This document shows, piece by piece, positions 1-7,820 of a stretch of 64,000 nucleotides of DNA (positions are counted from its first letter, which is position 1; each line of letters opens with the position of its first letter). Source of the stretch: Rhodococcoides kroppenstedtii. GTDB lineage: Bacteria > Actinomycetota > Actinomycetes > Mycobacteriales > Mycobacteriaceae. The notes under the pieces were generated by a model that saw only the letters and a program-made list of their open reading frames with translations, had not been told where the DNA came from and ran no database searches. The stretch covers positions 168,451 to 232,450 of the forward strand of contig NZ_FOJN01000006.1 of assembly GCF_900111805.1 (NCBI RefSeq), written 5' to 3'. A program made the position numbers and the translations under genes.

Positions 1-1
1 G

Positions 2-697
2 GACGCGCCCGACCTCGCCGTCCTCGATCTGGCCGATCTCGCCGCCCCTCGCGCTGTGTCGACGTTCGCGGTGACCGGTCTGCCGTCGTTGTCGGTCTTC
101 CGCACCGACCGCGCGATCGTGCACGTCGCCACGTCGGCTGCCGCCGTCGAGACGTGGGACCTGACGGATCCGGCCCGCCCGGTACGGGTCGGAGCGCTGA
201 CGGGACTGCCTGCCGGGGCCAACGCGGTCGCGCTGTCGGCGGACGATGCGGTGCTGGCCGTCGGGACCGCGGACGGGACGGTCACCCTCGTCGACGCGAC
301 CGATCCTGCGGAGACGAGGGTGCTGGGCAGGACCGGCGCGGACACGGAGGTGTACTCGTTGGCGTTCGACGCCGACGGCGAACGGCTGGTGGGGGGAACG
401 TCGATCGACTCGGCGTGGATCTGGGACGTGCGCGATCCGACGACGCCTCGGCCCTACGCGGCCTTGAGCGCGATCGGGGAACGGGTGAACGACGCGGTCT
501 TCGTCGGAGCGACATCCCTGGTGGCAGGCGGTGCGGGTGGCACGGTGCGGCAGTGGACGGTCGATCCCGAGTTCGCTGTCGAGAACCTGTGTTCGCGAGC
601 GGGGGCGCTGGTCACCGAGCGGGAATGGGCGGATCTGCTGCCGGGCGTGAACTACGACCCGCCGTGCGACGAAGCAGCGCCTCGGGCCCCTCGCTGA
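2..697 (+). CDS. C-terminal part of a WD40-repeat protein (5' truncated)
   Basis: The reading frame is open from base 2, so the start lies left of the window. The visible 231 residues contain several degenerate WD40 blades; 'ETWDLTDPARPVRVG', 'LVDATDPAETR' and 'WIWDVRDPTTP' are typical strand-turn segments. The last 35 residues contain two Cys and an 'EWADLLPG' segment. That is the usual ending of actinobacterial WD40 proteins with an N-terminal nSTAND NTPase or BTAD/SARP-like part, but the N-terminal domain is outside the window. The role is probably as a scaffold or signalling protein. The stop at 695-697 lies 46 bp inside the 3' end of the opposing GNAT gene. Confidence 0.75.
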   Translation, partial: DAPDLAVLDLADLAAPRAVSTFAVTGLPSLSVFRTDRAIVHVATSAAAVETWDLTDPARPVRVGALTGLPAGANAVALSADDAVLAVGTADGTVTLVDATDPAETRVLGRTGADTEVYSLAFDADGERLVGGTSIDSAWIWDVRDPTTPRPYAALSAIGERVNDAVFVGATSLVAGGAGGTVRQWTVDPEFAVENLCSRAGALVTEREWADLLPGVNYDPPCDEAAPRAPR

Positions 698-1284
698 CCG
701 CCGGAAAGTCGGCGGTCGATCCGCGCCTGGAGAGCCTGTCGGGCGGACGGCCAGTCGTCGTCGGTCATGGCGAACAGGGCCGTGGTTCGCCACGATCCGT
801 CGGTCCGCTGCCGGTGCTTGCGGAGCAGGCCCTCGAACGTCGCGCCGAGCGTGGCGATGGCGGCGCGGGACTGCACATTGTGTTCGTCGGTGTGCCATTC
901 CACGCGCACCGCGCCGTGCGCGAAGGCGCGGCCGAGCAGCAGCAGCTTGGCTTCCGGGTTGATCGCGGTGCCCTGCGCCGACGTCGAGAGCCACGTGTAG
1001 CCGATCGCCAGACTGCGGTGGGCGGGGTCGAGAAGGTAGTACGACGTCGTGCCGACGGGCTCGCCCGCGGCGGTGCGTTGCAGGAACGGCTGCCGCGCGG
1101 GGTCGGCGAGGGCCGCGTCGATGTACGCGGTGGCGTCGCTCCGCGTCCGGATCGGGGCGCTGGTCCATCGAAAGATGCGCTCGTCGTCCGCCGCGGCCAG
1201 CAGATCGTCGGCATGGTCGGCGGTCAGCTTCTCGAGGGTGACGTGCGTGCCGTGCAGAGTCTCGTGCTCGATCCACCCGCTCAT
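652..1284 (-). CDS. GNAT-family N-acetyltransferase (RimJ/RimL type)
   Basis: This 210-residue protein looks like a RimJ/RimL-type GNAT acetyltransferase (Acetyltransf_3). It opens with a 'GTHVTLEKL' strand, has a central 'SLAIGYTWLSTSAQGTAINPEAK' stretch typical of these enzymes, and ends its core with 'VEWHTDEHNVQSRAAIATLGA', the acetyl-CoA-side helix of the fold. It should move an acetyl group from acetyl-CoA to an amine; the substrate is unknown. Its ATG overlaps the stop of the upstream GT87 gene (ATGA at 1281-1284), so the two are probably translated in a coupled way. Its 3' end overlaps the WD40 gene on the other strand by 46 bp. Confidence 0.85.
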   Translation of the reverse strand: MSGWIEHETLHGTHVTLEKLTADHADDLLAAADDERIFRWTSAPIRTRSDATAYIDAALADPARQPFLQRTAAGEPVGTTSYYLLDPAHRSLAIGYTWLSTSAQGTAINPEAKLLLLGRAFAHGAVRVEWHTDEHNVQSRAAIATLGATFEGLLRKHRQRTDGSWRTTALFAMTDDDWPSARQALQARIDRRLSGGQRGARGAASSHGGS

Positions 1285-2639
1285 ACGGGAACCTCCTCCG
1301 ATTCGAGACGGTGCATTCTCGGCCTCGTAGTGCGGACGGGCGGTGTGCGGACGTACGCCCGGGCGAAGAGCACGAGCAGGATCACCAGCAGGACGGTGCG
1401 TCCCCAGACGCCCAGCACCACCAGGGTCTCCTCGGACCGGGCGTCCTGCCCCGCGGCGAGGGCGGCGAACCAGCGGAACACGCCGACCCCGACCGCCACG
1501 TCGGTGAGGAGGTAGGCGCCGACCACCTGCCACGGCACGCGCAGCAGCACGAAGAACGGCAGGATCCAGAGGGTGTACTGCGGGGAGTGCACCTTGTGGA
1601 ACAGCAGGAAGCCGGTGAGCATGACGGCGCTCGTCTGCACCCAGGGGTAGGAGCCGACGGTGGCCAGGCTGCGCCGACCGACCCACAGGGCGCCGGCGAA
1701 GGACAGCAGCACCAGGGTCGGGGACAGCAGGTCGACCGCCGACTGGAACGCGGCCTCGTCGGCGGCGCTCACCTCCGGCGTGGCACCGGGCGTCTCGAAG
1801 AGGTACCGCACACCCCAGTACCAGATCGAATTGGTGGTGATGTCCGCCTGCCGCAGGCTCTGGAACGCGAACGACGCCCGCCATCCGTCGTATCCGGCGA
1901 CGGCGAACGGCACGTTGATCGCGGCGACGGTGATGCCGGCCGCGGCGAGCACGCCCAGAGCGCCGCGCACGTCCCGGCGATCCCGTTCCGTCTCGCCGTG
2001 GAGGACGTACGCCGCGAGCGGCAGCACGAACGCGCCGGGGTAGAGCTTGAGGCAGAAGCCGATGCCGAGCAGCACGGCGGCGATCACCGCGCGCACGCGG
2101 AGCGGCAACCGGGTCGCCATCACGGCGACCGCGCCGACCGCCGTCGCGACCACCGGCAGTTCCCAGTTGTGGAAGGCGTACATCACCAGCGCCGGACTCG
2201 CCGACCAGATCAGGGCGACGCGCCCCGCGAGTCGTCCGAGCATCCAGGCGATGAGCGCACCGAAGGGGGCGAGCAGCACGGCGGACCACGCGAGGAAGTC
2301 CGCGTCGGTGTCGCTGGCCAGGCCGCCGAGCCACATCAGCATGCCGCTGAGCACCGGGTACTCGACCGTCCCGCCCGTCAGGGAGCCGTCGGGCGCGATG
2401 GCCCCGCCGACGTACGGGAACAGGTGGAGGTCGATGCCGCGACCCAGCCACAGGAACTGGATGTCGGAGTAGCAGACGGCGGAGTCCTTGATGCGATCGA
2501 AGACCTCGCTGCGCCCCGCGTCGTCGAACGGCGGACCCGCGCACCGGGCCTTGTTGAGATACCCGAGCGCCATCGTCACCAGTGCGACGACCGTGACCGA
2601 CGCGGCCACGACGGGGCTCGCGCGGCGACGGGTCTCCAT
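1281..2639 (-). CDS. GT87-family (DUF2029) polytopic membrane protein, Rv0051-like
   Basis: A 452-residue protein with about ten hydrophobic helices, ending in a short basic tail. It resembles the GT87/DUF2029 polyprenol-phosphate-dependent mannosyltransferase-like proteins of mycolic-acid actinobacteria. In M. tuberculosis a protein of this kind (Rv0051) also lies beside rpsF. Family members act at the cell membrane on lipid-linked sugars; the exact acceptor here is unknown. The acidic residues in the first loop after helix 1 (around 40-60) are where GT-C enzymes bind the lipid donor. A TAGGCT hexamer 6 bp before the ATG suggests a leaderless transcript divergent from rpsF. It is coupled to the GNAT gene through a 4-bp overlap. 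Confidence 0.8.
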   Translation of the reverse strand: METRRRASPVVAASVTVVALVTMALGYLNKARCAGPPFDDAGRSEVFDRIKDSAVCYSDIQFLWLGRGIDLHLFPYVGGAIAPDGSLTGGTVEYPVLSGMLMWLGGLASDTDADFLAWSAVLLAPFGALIAWMLGRLAGRVALIWSASPALVMYAFHNWELPVVATAVGAVAVMATRLPLRVRAVIAAVLLGIGFCLKLYPGAFVLPLAAYVLHGETERDRRDVRGALGVLAAAGITVAAINVPFAVAGYDGWRASFAFQSLRQADITTNSIWYWGVRYLFETPGATPEVSAADEAAFQSAVDLLSPTLVLLSFAGALWVGRRSLATVGSYPWVQTSAVMLTGFLLFHKVHSPQYTLWILPFFVLLRVPWQVVGAYLLTDVAVGVGVFRWFAALAAGQDARSEETLVVLGVWGRTVLLVILLVLFARAYVRTPPVRTTRPRMHRLESEEVPV

Positions 2640-2645
2640 GCGGTC

Positions 2646-2651
2646 AGCCTA
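2646..2651 (-). promoter_or_regulatory. -10 element of the GT87-GNAT pair (leaderless)
   Basis: On the minus strand the hexamer TAGGCT matches the actinobacterial TANNNT -10 consensus and lies 6 bp before the ATG at 2639. There is no Shine-Dalgarno sequence, so transcription probably starts at or next to the A of ATG. Confidence 0.5.
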
Positions 2652-2717
2652 GGTGGCGGATGCGGGTGCGGGCGTCCGTCGGGGGTCGCGGATTTCTGTC
2701 GCAGCAGGTCCGACAGG

Positions 2718-2723
2718 TACCCT
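2718..2723 (+). promoter_or_regulatory. Candidate -10 element of the rpsF operon
   Basis: TACCCT fits TANNNT, and a poor -35 (TTCTGT at 2694-2699) lies 18 bp upstream. It leaves an 80-base leader before rpsF that contains the AGGAGGTG ribosome binding site at 2787-2794. Confidence 0.4.
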
Positions 2724-2804
2724 GGGCGGGTTGCTGACGCAACGACCCTCCTGTCACGGATCGTCCGTGACCGTTTCACAGTCCATAGGAGGTGATGAGG
2801 TCTC

Positions 2805-3092
2805 ATGCGTCATTACGAACTGATGGTCATTCTCGACCCCAACCTGGACGAGCGCACCGTCGCCCCGTCGCTGGATACGTTCCTCAACGTCATCCGCAAG
2901 GACGGCGGCAAGATCGACAAGGTCGATGTGTGGGGTAAGCGCCGTCTCGCCTACGAGATCGAGAAGCACTCCGAAGGTATCTACGCCGTCATCGACATCG
3001 ATGCCGAGCCTGCTTCGGTGTCCGAGCTCGATCGTCAGCTGGGCCTGAACGAGTCCGTTCTGCGCACCAAGGTTCTCCGCCGCGGCAAGTGA
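2805..3092 (+). CDS. rpsF: 30S ribosomal protein S6
   Basis: 95 residues, the normal length for bS6. The protein starts with '[10 protein letters not shown]', the conserved first strand, and carries the '[10 protein letters not shown]' motif in the middle. It binds the central domain of 16S rRNA as a pair with S18, whose gene rpsR is two genes downstream. A very strong Shine-Dalgarno (AGGAGGTG, 2787-2794) lies 10 bp before the ATG. It is the first gene of the rpsF-ssb-rpsR-rplI operon. Confidence 0.97.
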   Translation: MRHYELMVILDPNLDERTVAPSLDTFLNVIRKDGGKIDKVDVWGKRRLAYEIEKHSEGIYAVIDIDAEPASVSELDRQLGLNESVLRTKVLRRGK

Positions 3093-3172
3093 CCTTCCTT
3101 GTCGGCGCCCGCCCCTAGGCTGGCGGCGGACACGACACTGCAGGCACTGACGAGGTACGAGAAAGAGGAATC

Positions 3173-3709
3173 ATGGCAGGCGAAACCGTCATCACCGTCG
3201 TCGGAAACCTGACGGCCGATCCCGAACTTCGATTCACCCCCGCCGGTGCGGCGGTCGCGAACTTCACCGTCGCGTCCACTCCCCGCACCTTCGATCGCCA
3301 GACCAACGAGTGGAAGGACGGCGACGCGCTTTTCCTCCGCTGCAACATCTGGCGTGAGGCAGCGGAGAACGTCGCCGAGTCCCTGACTCGCGGCGCACGG
3401 GTGGTCGTCACGGGCCGGCTCCGGCAGCGTTCCTTCGAGACGCGTGAGGGTGAGAAGCGCACTGTCGTCGAACTCGAGGTCGACGAGGTCGGCCCTTCGC
3501 TCCGCTACGCGACGGCCAAGGTCAACAAGGTCAGTCGCGGTGGCGGCGGTGGCGGAGGCGGGTTCGGTTCCTCCGGTGGGTCGGGCGGATCGTCCCGTCC
3601 GTCGTCCGGTGGCAGCTCGCAGAACGACGATCCGTGGGGCAGCGCCCCGCAGGCATCGGGCTCGTTCGGTGGCGGCAACCGTGGCGGGGACGACGAACCG
3701 CCGTTCTGA
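3173..3709 (+). CDS. ssb: Single-stranded DNA-binding protein
   Basis: 178 residues. Residues 1-115 or so form the OB fold ('[19 protein letters not shown]' near the start, '[18 protein letters not shown]' in the middle). A Gly/Ser-rich disordered linker with a long glycine run follows, then the acidic tip 'DDEPPF', which recruits partner proteins of replication and repair. It coats single-stranded DNA at replication forks. It lies between rpsF and rpsR as in most actinobacteria, with a GAGG ribosome site just before the ATG. Confidence 0.97.
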   Translation: MAGETVITVVGNLTADPELRFTPAGAAVANFTVASTPRTFDRQTNEWKDGDALFLRCNIWREAAENVAESLTRGARVVVTGRLRQRSFETREGEKRTVVELEVDEVGPSLRYATAKVNKVSRGGGGGGGGFGSSGGSGGSSRPSSGGSSQNDDPWGSAPQASGSFGGGNRGGDDEPPF

Positions 3710-3753
3710 CCGGCACCCCAACACACGTTTCACATCTGATCTGGAGATCGACC

Positions 3754-3996
3754 ATGCCCAAACCGCCGTTGCGCGACAAGGTGATCAAGAAGAAGGTCTG
3801 CACCTTCTGCAAGGAAAAGAACACGTCCATCGACTACAAGGACACGACGCTGCTGCGTAAGTACGTCAGCGATCGCGGCAAGATCCGCGCTCGTCGTGTC
3901 ACCGGCAACTGCGTCCAGCACCAGCGGGACATCGCCATCGCAGTCAAGAACTCGCGTGAGGTGGCCCTGCTGCCCTACGCCGCGACTGCGCGATAA
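3754..3996 (+). CDS. rpsR: 30S ribosomal protein S18, zinc-binding (C+) form
   Basis: 80 residues. The start is the ATG at 3754, giving 'MPKPPLRDK'; a longer reading upstream has no family support. 'CTFCKEK' and the later Cys in 'TGNCVQHQ' keep the zinc-ligand cysteines, so this is the zinc-containing C+ paralogue. The Zur-repressed C- form seen in mycobacterial zinc-starvation operons lacks them. The protein forms the S6:S18 heterodimer on the 30S platform. It lies 44 bp after ssb and 15 bp before rplI, in one operon. Confidence 0.96.
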   Translation: MPKPPLRDKVIKKKVCTFCKEKNTSIDYKDTTLLRKYVSDRGKIRARRVTGNCVQHQRDIAIAVKNSREVALLPYAATAR

Positions 3997-4011
3997 GGGG
4001 AAAGGGAAACC

Positions 4012-4467
4012 ATGAAGCTCATCCTCACCGCTGATGTCGACAACCTCGGTGCGCCCGGCGACACCGTGGAGGTCAAGGACGGATACGGCCGGAACTACCT
4101 GCTGCCTCGCGGCCTGGCCATCGTGGCCACCCGCGGCGCGCAGAAGCAGGTCGACGGCATCCGTCGTGCGCAGGAAGCCCGCGCCGTGCGCGGTCTCGAC
4201 CACGCCAACGAGCTCAAGCAGGCCATCGAGGGCCTCGATTCCGTGTCGCTGACGGTGCGTACCGCCGGCGATTCGGGCAAGCTCTTCGGCTCGGTCACCG
4301 CCGCCGACGTCGCCGCCGCGCTCAAGTCGGCCGGTGGCCCCACCGTCGACAAGCGCAGCGTCGAGCTGCCGAAGTCCCACATCAAGTCCGTCGGCAAGCA
4401 CCGCATCACGGTCGCGCTGCACCCCGACGTCACCGCCGCGTTCGATCTCGAGGTCACCGCTTCCTGA
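4012..4467 (+). CDS. rplI: 50S ribosomal protein L9
   Basis: 151 residues, normal for bL9. The N-terminal rRNA-binding domain contains '[14 protein letters not shown]', the family signature, followed by the long connecting helix (about 45-75) and the C-terminal domain from about residue 80. L9 binds 23S rRNA near the L1 stalk and affects reading-frame maintenance. A GGGGAAAGGGAAA ribosome site lies immediately before the ATG. It is the last gene of the ribosomal operon; a strong hairpin follows 20 bp after the stop. Confidence 0.97.
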   Translation: MKLILTADVDNLGAPGDTVEVKDGYGRNYLLPRGLAIVATRGAQKQVDGIRRAQEARAVRGLDHANELKQAIEGLDSVSLTVRTAGDSGKLFGSVTAADVAAALKSAGGPTVDKRSVELPKSHIKSVGKHRITVALHPDVTAAFDLEVTAS

Positions 4468-4486
4468 TCGGCGTCCAGCGCGACGC

Positions 4487-4523
4487 GACGCCCCGGTCCG
4501 CCTTCTCGGCGGGCCGGGGCGTC
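4487..4523 (+). terminator. Rho-independent-type hairpin after rplI
   Basis: A 16-bp stem with one G-T pair and a TTCTC loop begins 20 bp after the rplI stop. No T-run follows, as is common for actinobacterial I-shaped terminators. It separates the ribosomal operon from dnaB. Confidence 0.8.
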
Positions 4524-4977
4524 GTCGTGTTCGGACTGGGTTCCGAAAACGTGGCGCTCGCCCCGGTTCGCGTAAGTGTGAGCCCGGTCATGTTGATAAC
4601 TTCGGTCCGATGCGAGGGGACACGCCCGAGTTGTCAACCCCTCGGGACACGCCGACGGCGAGTCGATCCCCAGGTAAGAAAATTCATGAACAGCCTCTGA
4701 CCTGGTGTTTCCACCGAAACTTTCCTGCTGCTCCCCAGGCTGTCCACAGATGGTCAACACCGTGTCCTGCCGTTTGCACAATCTATCCCCGGGTCGGTCC
4801 ACACGCCCTTTTGCGAAGCCGTATTCGAGCCCCTAACGTCCCTCCGGCACCGATCTCGAGGCCGCTGAATCGGCTCGTCGTGTCGGTGCGTCGAGGTACA
4901 CAGTCTCGGGGGAACACCCCGCGACACCGGCGGTCCGGATGCGGCCGTCGACCCGAACGAGAAGGCGGCGAATTTCT
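4524..4977 (+). other. 454-bp non-coding region upstream of dnaB
   Basis: No convincing gene lies between the rplI terminator and dnaB. The stretch is less GC-rich than its surroundings. It contains the dnaB promoter (4811-4839) and a CTGTCCACA at 4740-4748, one mismatch from the actinobacterial DnaA box TTGTCCACA. A GAGGGG/CCCCTC inverted repeat with an 18-bp spacer lies around 4614-4643. M. tuberculosis has the small gene Rv0057 in this place, but I see no equivalent reading frame with coding character here. Confidence 0.5.
4811..4839 (+). promoter_or_regulatory. dnaB promoter
   Basis: TTGCGA (-35, 4811-4816), a spacer of exactly 17 bp and TAACGT (-10, 4834-4839) form a good SigA-type promoter. 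The leader to the dnaB GTG is then about 130 bases. Confidence 0.55.
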
Positions 4978-7617
4978 GTGGCTGTGGTGGACGATCGCGG
5001 GTCGAGCGACTACTCCGGCCCGTCCGAGCCGCCCGGTGAGGACTTCGGCCGCCAGCCACCGCAGGACATGGCGGCGGAGCAGTCCGTGCTCGGCGGCATG
5101 CTGCTGAGCAAGGACGCGATCGCCGACGTGCTCGAGATCCTGCGGCCCGGCGACTTTTACCGTCCGGCCCACCAGATGGTCTACGACGCGATCCTCGACC
5201 TCTACGGCCGCGGTGATCCGGCCGACCCGGTGACGGTCTCGGCCGAGCTCGAGCGGCGCGGGGAACTCAAGCGCATCGGTGGGCCGCCCTATCTGGTCAC
5301 GCTGACGCAGACGGTGCCGACGGCGGCCAACGCCTCGTTCTACGCCGAGATCGTCGTCGAGAAGGCGATCCTGCGGCGGCTGGTGGAGGCCGGCACGCGC
5401 ATCGTGCAGTTCGGCTACGCCGGCGCCGACGGCCAGGACGTCTCCGAGGTGGTCGACCGCGCCCAGGCCGAGGTGTACGAAGTCACCGAGCGCCGCACCG
5501 CCGAGGACTTCGTTCAGCTCGAGGAGCTGCTGCAGCCCACGATGGACGAGATCGACTCCATCGCCAGCCGCGGTGGCATGTCCAACGGTGTCCCCACCGG
5601 CTTCACCGAGCTCGACGAGGTGACCAACGGTCTGCACCCGGGGCAGATGATCATCGTGGCGGCGAGGCCGGGTGTCGGAAAGGCCCTCGCGCTCGACACC
5701 CCCCTGCCGACCCCGACGGGGTGGACCACCATGGGCGAGGTCGAGGTGGGCGATCACTTGATCGACGCGTCGGGCCGCGCGACACGCGTCGTCGCTGCAA
5801 CGGACGTCATGGTCGGTCGCCCCTGCTACGAGGTGGAGTTCTCCGACGGGACGGTCATCGTCGCCGACGCGGAGCATCAGTGGCTCACCGACACCCGTGC
5901 GTCGCGCAAGTCGGCGCAGGCGGCGGCGACGCAGTACAACGGCTACCGCAACCAGCGCACGTTCGCCGAGGTGCGCACCACCGAGGAAATTGCCGCGACC
6001 GTCCGGTGCGCGACCAAGGACGGGCGCACCAACCACTCGGTGACCAACACCGCGCCGCTGCAGTTCGACGAGGCCGACCTGCTGGTCCCGCCCTACACGC
6101 TCGGTGCCTGGCTCGGCGACGGCACCAGTGCGTGCGCGCAGATCACGTCGGACGATCCGGAGATCATCGCTCGCATCGAGAGCGAGGGGTTGGTGACGGT
6201 GCAATCGGGTTCTGCCGACCGTCGCTACTCGATCCAGCTGCCGCCGCCCCCGCCGGTCCTCCCCCGCGCCTGCGCCGTGTGCGGAACCCTCTTCGTTCCC
6301 TTCCCGCTCCACGTACGCACGTGCGGGCAGTCGTGCGGGGGGAAAGCGCGCTTCACGACGGTGGCGACGCGTGAGCCGCGGTGCTCGGTGTGCGGCGAGC
6401 TGTGCACCGGGTTGCAGATGTGCCAGCGATGCCGCGATCGGGTCGGGACGGTGCAGGCGCGCCTGCGCACCGTCGGGGTCCTGAACAACAAGCACATTCC
6501 GACCGCGTATCTCCGGGCGTCCGAGTCGCAGCGTCGTGCACTGCTGGCCGGCTTGCTGGACACGGACGGAACCGTGACCGGCGGTGGGAGCGTGCAATTC
6601 AGCGTCACTCACGAGCGGCTCGCGATGGACGTCGCCGAGCTGATCGTCAGTCTCGGGTATCGCGTTCAGTTGGCGACGAAGGCGGTGAAGGGACGACGGG
6701 AGTCCTCGTCGACCGCGTTCACGCTCACCTTCTCGACGGACGAGCAGGTCTTCGGGCTGACGCGGAAGGACGTGCTGCACAAGCAGCGTCGCAAGGCGGT
6801 CGGTACCGCTCGGTCGTCGAGTCGCATGATCACGGCCGTCCGGAAGATCGAGTCGGTCCCGGTGCGCTGCGTGGAGGTCGACAACGCCGACCACCTGTAC
6901 CTCGCGGGCCGGTCGATGGTGCCGACGCACAACTCCACTCTCGGCATGGATTTCATGCGCTCGTGCTCCATCAAGCACGGCATGGCCAGCGTCATGTTCT
7001 CCCTCGAGATGAGCCGCACGGAGATCGTGATGCGCCTGCTCTCGGCCGAGGCGAAGATCAAGCTGGGAGACATGCGCTCGGGCAAGATGACCGACGACGA
7101 CTGGACGCGCCTCGCCCGACGCATGAGCGAGATCAGTGAAGCGCCGCTGTTCGTGGACGATTCACCGAACCTCACGATGATGGAGATCCGAGCGAAGGCC
7201 CGACGGCTCAAGCAACGGCACGACCTCAAGCTGATCGTCATCGACTACCTCCAGCTGATGTCGTCCGGCAAGAAGGTCGAGTCGCGCCAGCAGGAGGTCT
7301 CGGACTTCTCGCGTTCGCTCAAGCTGCTGGCCAAGGAACTCATGGTCCCCGTGGTGGCGATCTGTCAGCTCAACCGTGGTCCTGAGCAGCGCACCGACAA
7401 GAAGCCGATGGTGTCCGACCTCCGTGAGTCCGGCTCCCTGGAGCAGGACGCCGACATGGTCATCCTGCTCTACCGTCCCGACGCCACCGAACGCGACGAT
7501 CCGCGTGGCGGTGAAGCCGACCTGATCCTGGGCAAGCACCGTAACGGACCGACGGCCACCATCACCGTGGCCCACCAGCTGCACCTGTCGCGGTTCGTGG
7601 ACATGGCGCGGGGGTGA
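4978..7617 (+). CDS. dnaB: Replicative DNA helicase DnaB, intein-containing precursor
   Basis: The precursor is 879 residues. Removing the 417-residue intein leaves a 462-residue helicase, the normal length. The GTG at 4978 was chosen because a GAAGGCGG ribosome site precedes it and because the sequence from 'VVDDRG' matches actinobacterial DnaB starts; a longer reading from 4939 has an unnatural Arg-rich N-terminus. The N-terminal domain (about 30-135) contains 'AAEQSVLGGMLL'. The RecA-like domain has Walker A 'ARPGVGK' (ending at K235) with its Ser restored after splicing, then 'LIVIDYLQLM' (Walker B), 'QLNRGPEQR' and 'LGKHRNGPT'. It unwinds DNA at the fork as a hexamer. The protein is inactive until spliced because the ATP-binding loop is split. 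Confidence 0.97.
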   Translation: MAVVDDRGSSDYSGPSEPPGEDFGRQPPQDMAAEQSVLGGMLLSKDAIADVLEILRPGDFYRPAHQMVYDAILDLYGRGDPADPVTVSAELERRGELKRIGGPPYLVTLTQTVPTAANASFYAEIVVEKAILRRLVEAGTRIVQFGYAGADGQDVSEVVDRAQAEVYEVTERRTAEDFVQLEELLQPTMDEIDSIASRGGMSNGVPTGFTELDEVTNGLHPGQMIIVAARPGVGKALALDTPLPTPTGWTTMGEVEVGDHLIDASGRATRVVAATDVMVGRPCYEVEFSDGTVIVADAEHQWLTDTRASRKSAQAAATQYNGYRNQRTFAEVRTTEEIAATVRCATKDGRTNHSVTNTAPLQFDEADLLVPPYTLGAWLGDGTSACAQITSDDPEIIARIESEGLVTVQSGSADRRYSIQLPPPPPVLPRACAVCGTLFVPFPLHVRTCGQSCGGKARFTTVATREPRCSVCGELCTGLQMCQRCRDRVGTVQARLRTVGVLNNKHIPTAYLRASESQRRALLAGLLDTDGTVTGGGSVQFSVTHERLAMDVAELIVSLGYRVQLATKAVKGRRESSSTAFTLTFSTDEQVFGLTRKDVLHKQRRKAVGTARSSSRMITAVRKIESVPVRCVEVDNADHLYLAGRSMVPTHNSTLGMDFMRSCSIKHGMASVMFSLEMSRTEIVMRLLSAEAKIKLGDMRSGKMTDDDWTRLARRMSEISEAPLFVDDSPNLTMMEIRAKARRLKQRHDLKLIVIDYLQLMSSGKKVESRQQEVSDFSRSLKLLAKELMVPVVAICQLNRGPEQRTDKKPMVSDLRESGSLEQDADMVILLYRPDATERDDPRGGEADLILGKHRNGPTATITVAHQLHLSRFVDMARG
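5683..6933 (+). mobile_element. Class 3 intein with LAGLIDADG homing endonuclease in DnaB
   Basis: 417 residues (precursor 236-652) lie between 'GVGK' and 'STLG' of the Walker A loop. The first residue is Ala, not Cys or Ser. The class 3 splicing set is complete: Trp67 in block B ('AEHQW'), Cys396 in block F ('VRCVEV') and Thr415 in block G, followed by His416-Asn417 and extein Ser+1. This insertion site and the 'ALALDTPLPTPTGW' opening are known from mycobacterial DnaB inteins. The two endonuclease motifs, 'LGAWLGDGT' (6100-6126) and 'LLAGLLDTDGT' (6541-6573), keep their acidic residues, so it may still be active. Two Cys clusters lie between them. Confidence 0.93.
6271..6432 (+). other. Two zinc-finger-like Cys clusters inside the DnaB intein
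   Basis: The first cluster is C-x2-C-x13-C-x3-C (6271-6336), with 'CAVCGTLFVP' resembling the CxxCGxxFxP finger found beside many HNH and homing nucleases. The second is C-x2-C-x3-C-x5-C-x2-C (6382-6432). They sit between the two LAGLIDADG motifs, where other inteins have only linker or DNA-contacting strands. Zinc binding is inferred from spacing. Confidence 0.6.
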
Positions 7618-7820
7618 GTTGCGACCGTGCCGATCCTCTACGTATTCGACGGAACGGACGCTAGTTCGACTAGCCTCTCAGTCGACATCCGAACCGTTTC
7701 TGATTGTGCGATGATCCCGCTCCCCAATCATTCGGGTCCACCGGGAGCTGGCTCGTCGGGTCTCGATACAAATCTCCTCGGCACAGGCGGTGCCAAGCCC
7801 GCGACCCGACAGGGGGTGCC

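Noticed and set aside
154..1515. Long plus-strand frame across the WD40 and GNAT genes
   Set aside because: Arg/Gly-rich shadow frame, typical of high-GC DNA; the true genes are in other frames.
1311..2795. Long frame antisense to the GT87 gene
   Set aside because: Low-complexity His/Gln/Arg/Glu-rich translation without any domain; it is the antisense shadow of a membrane protein gene.
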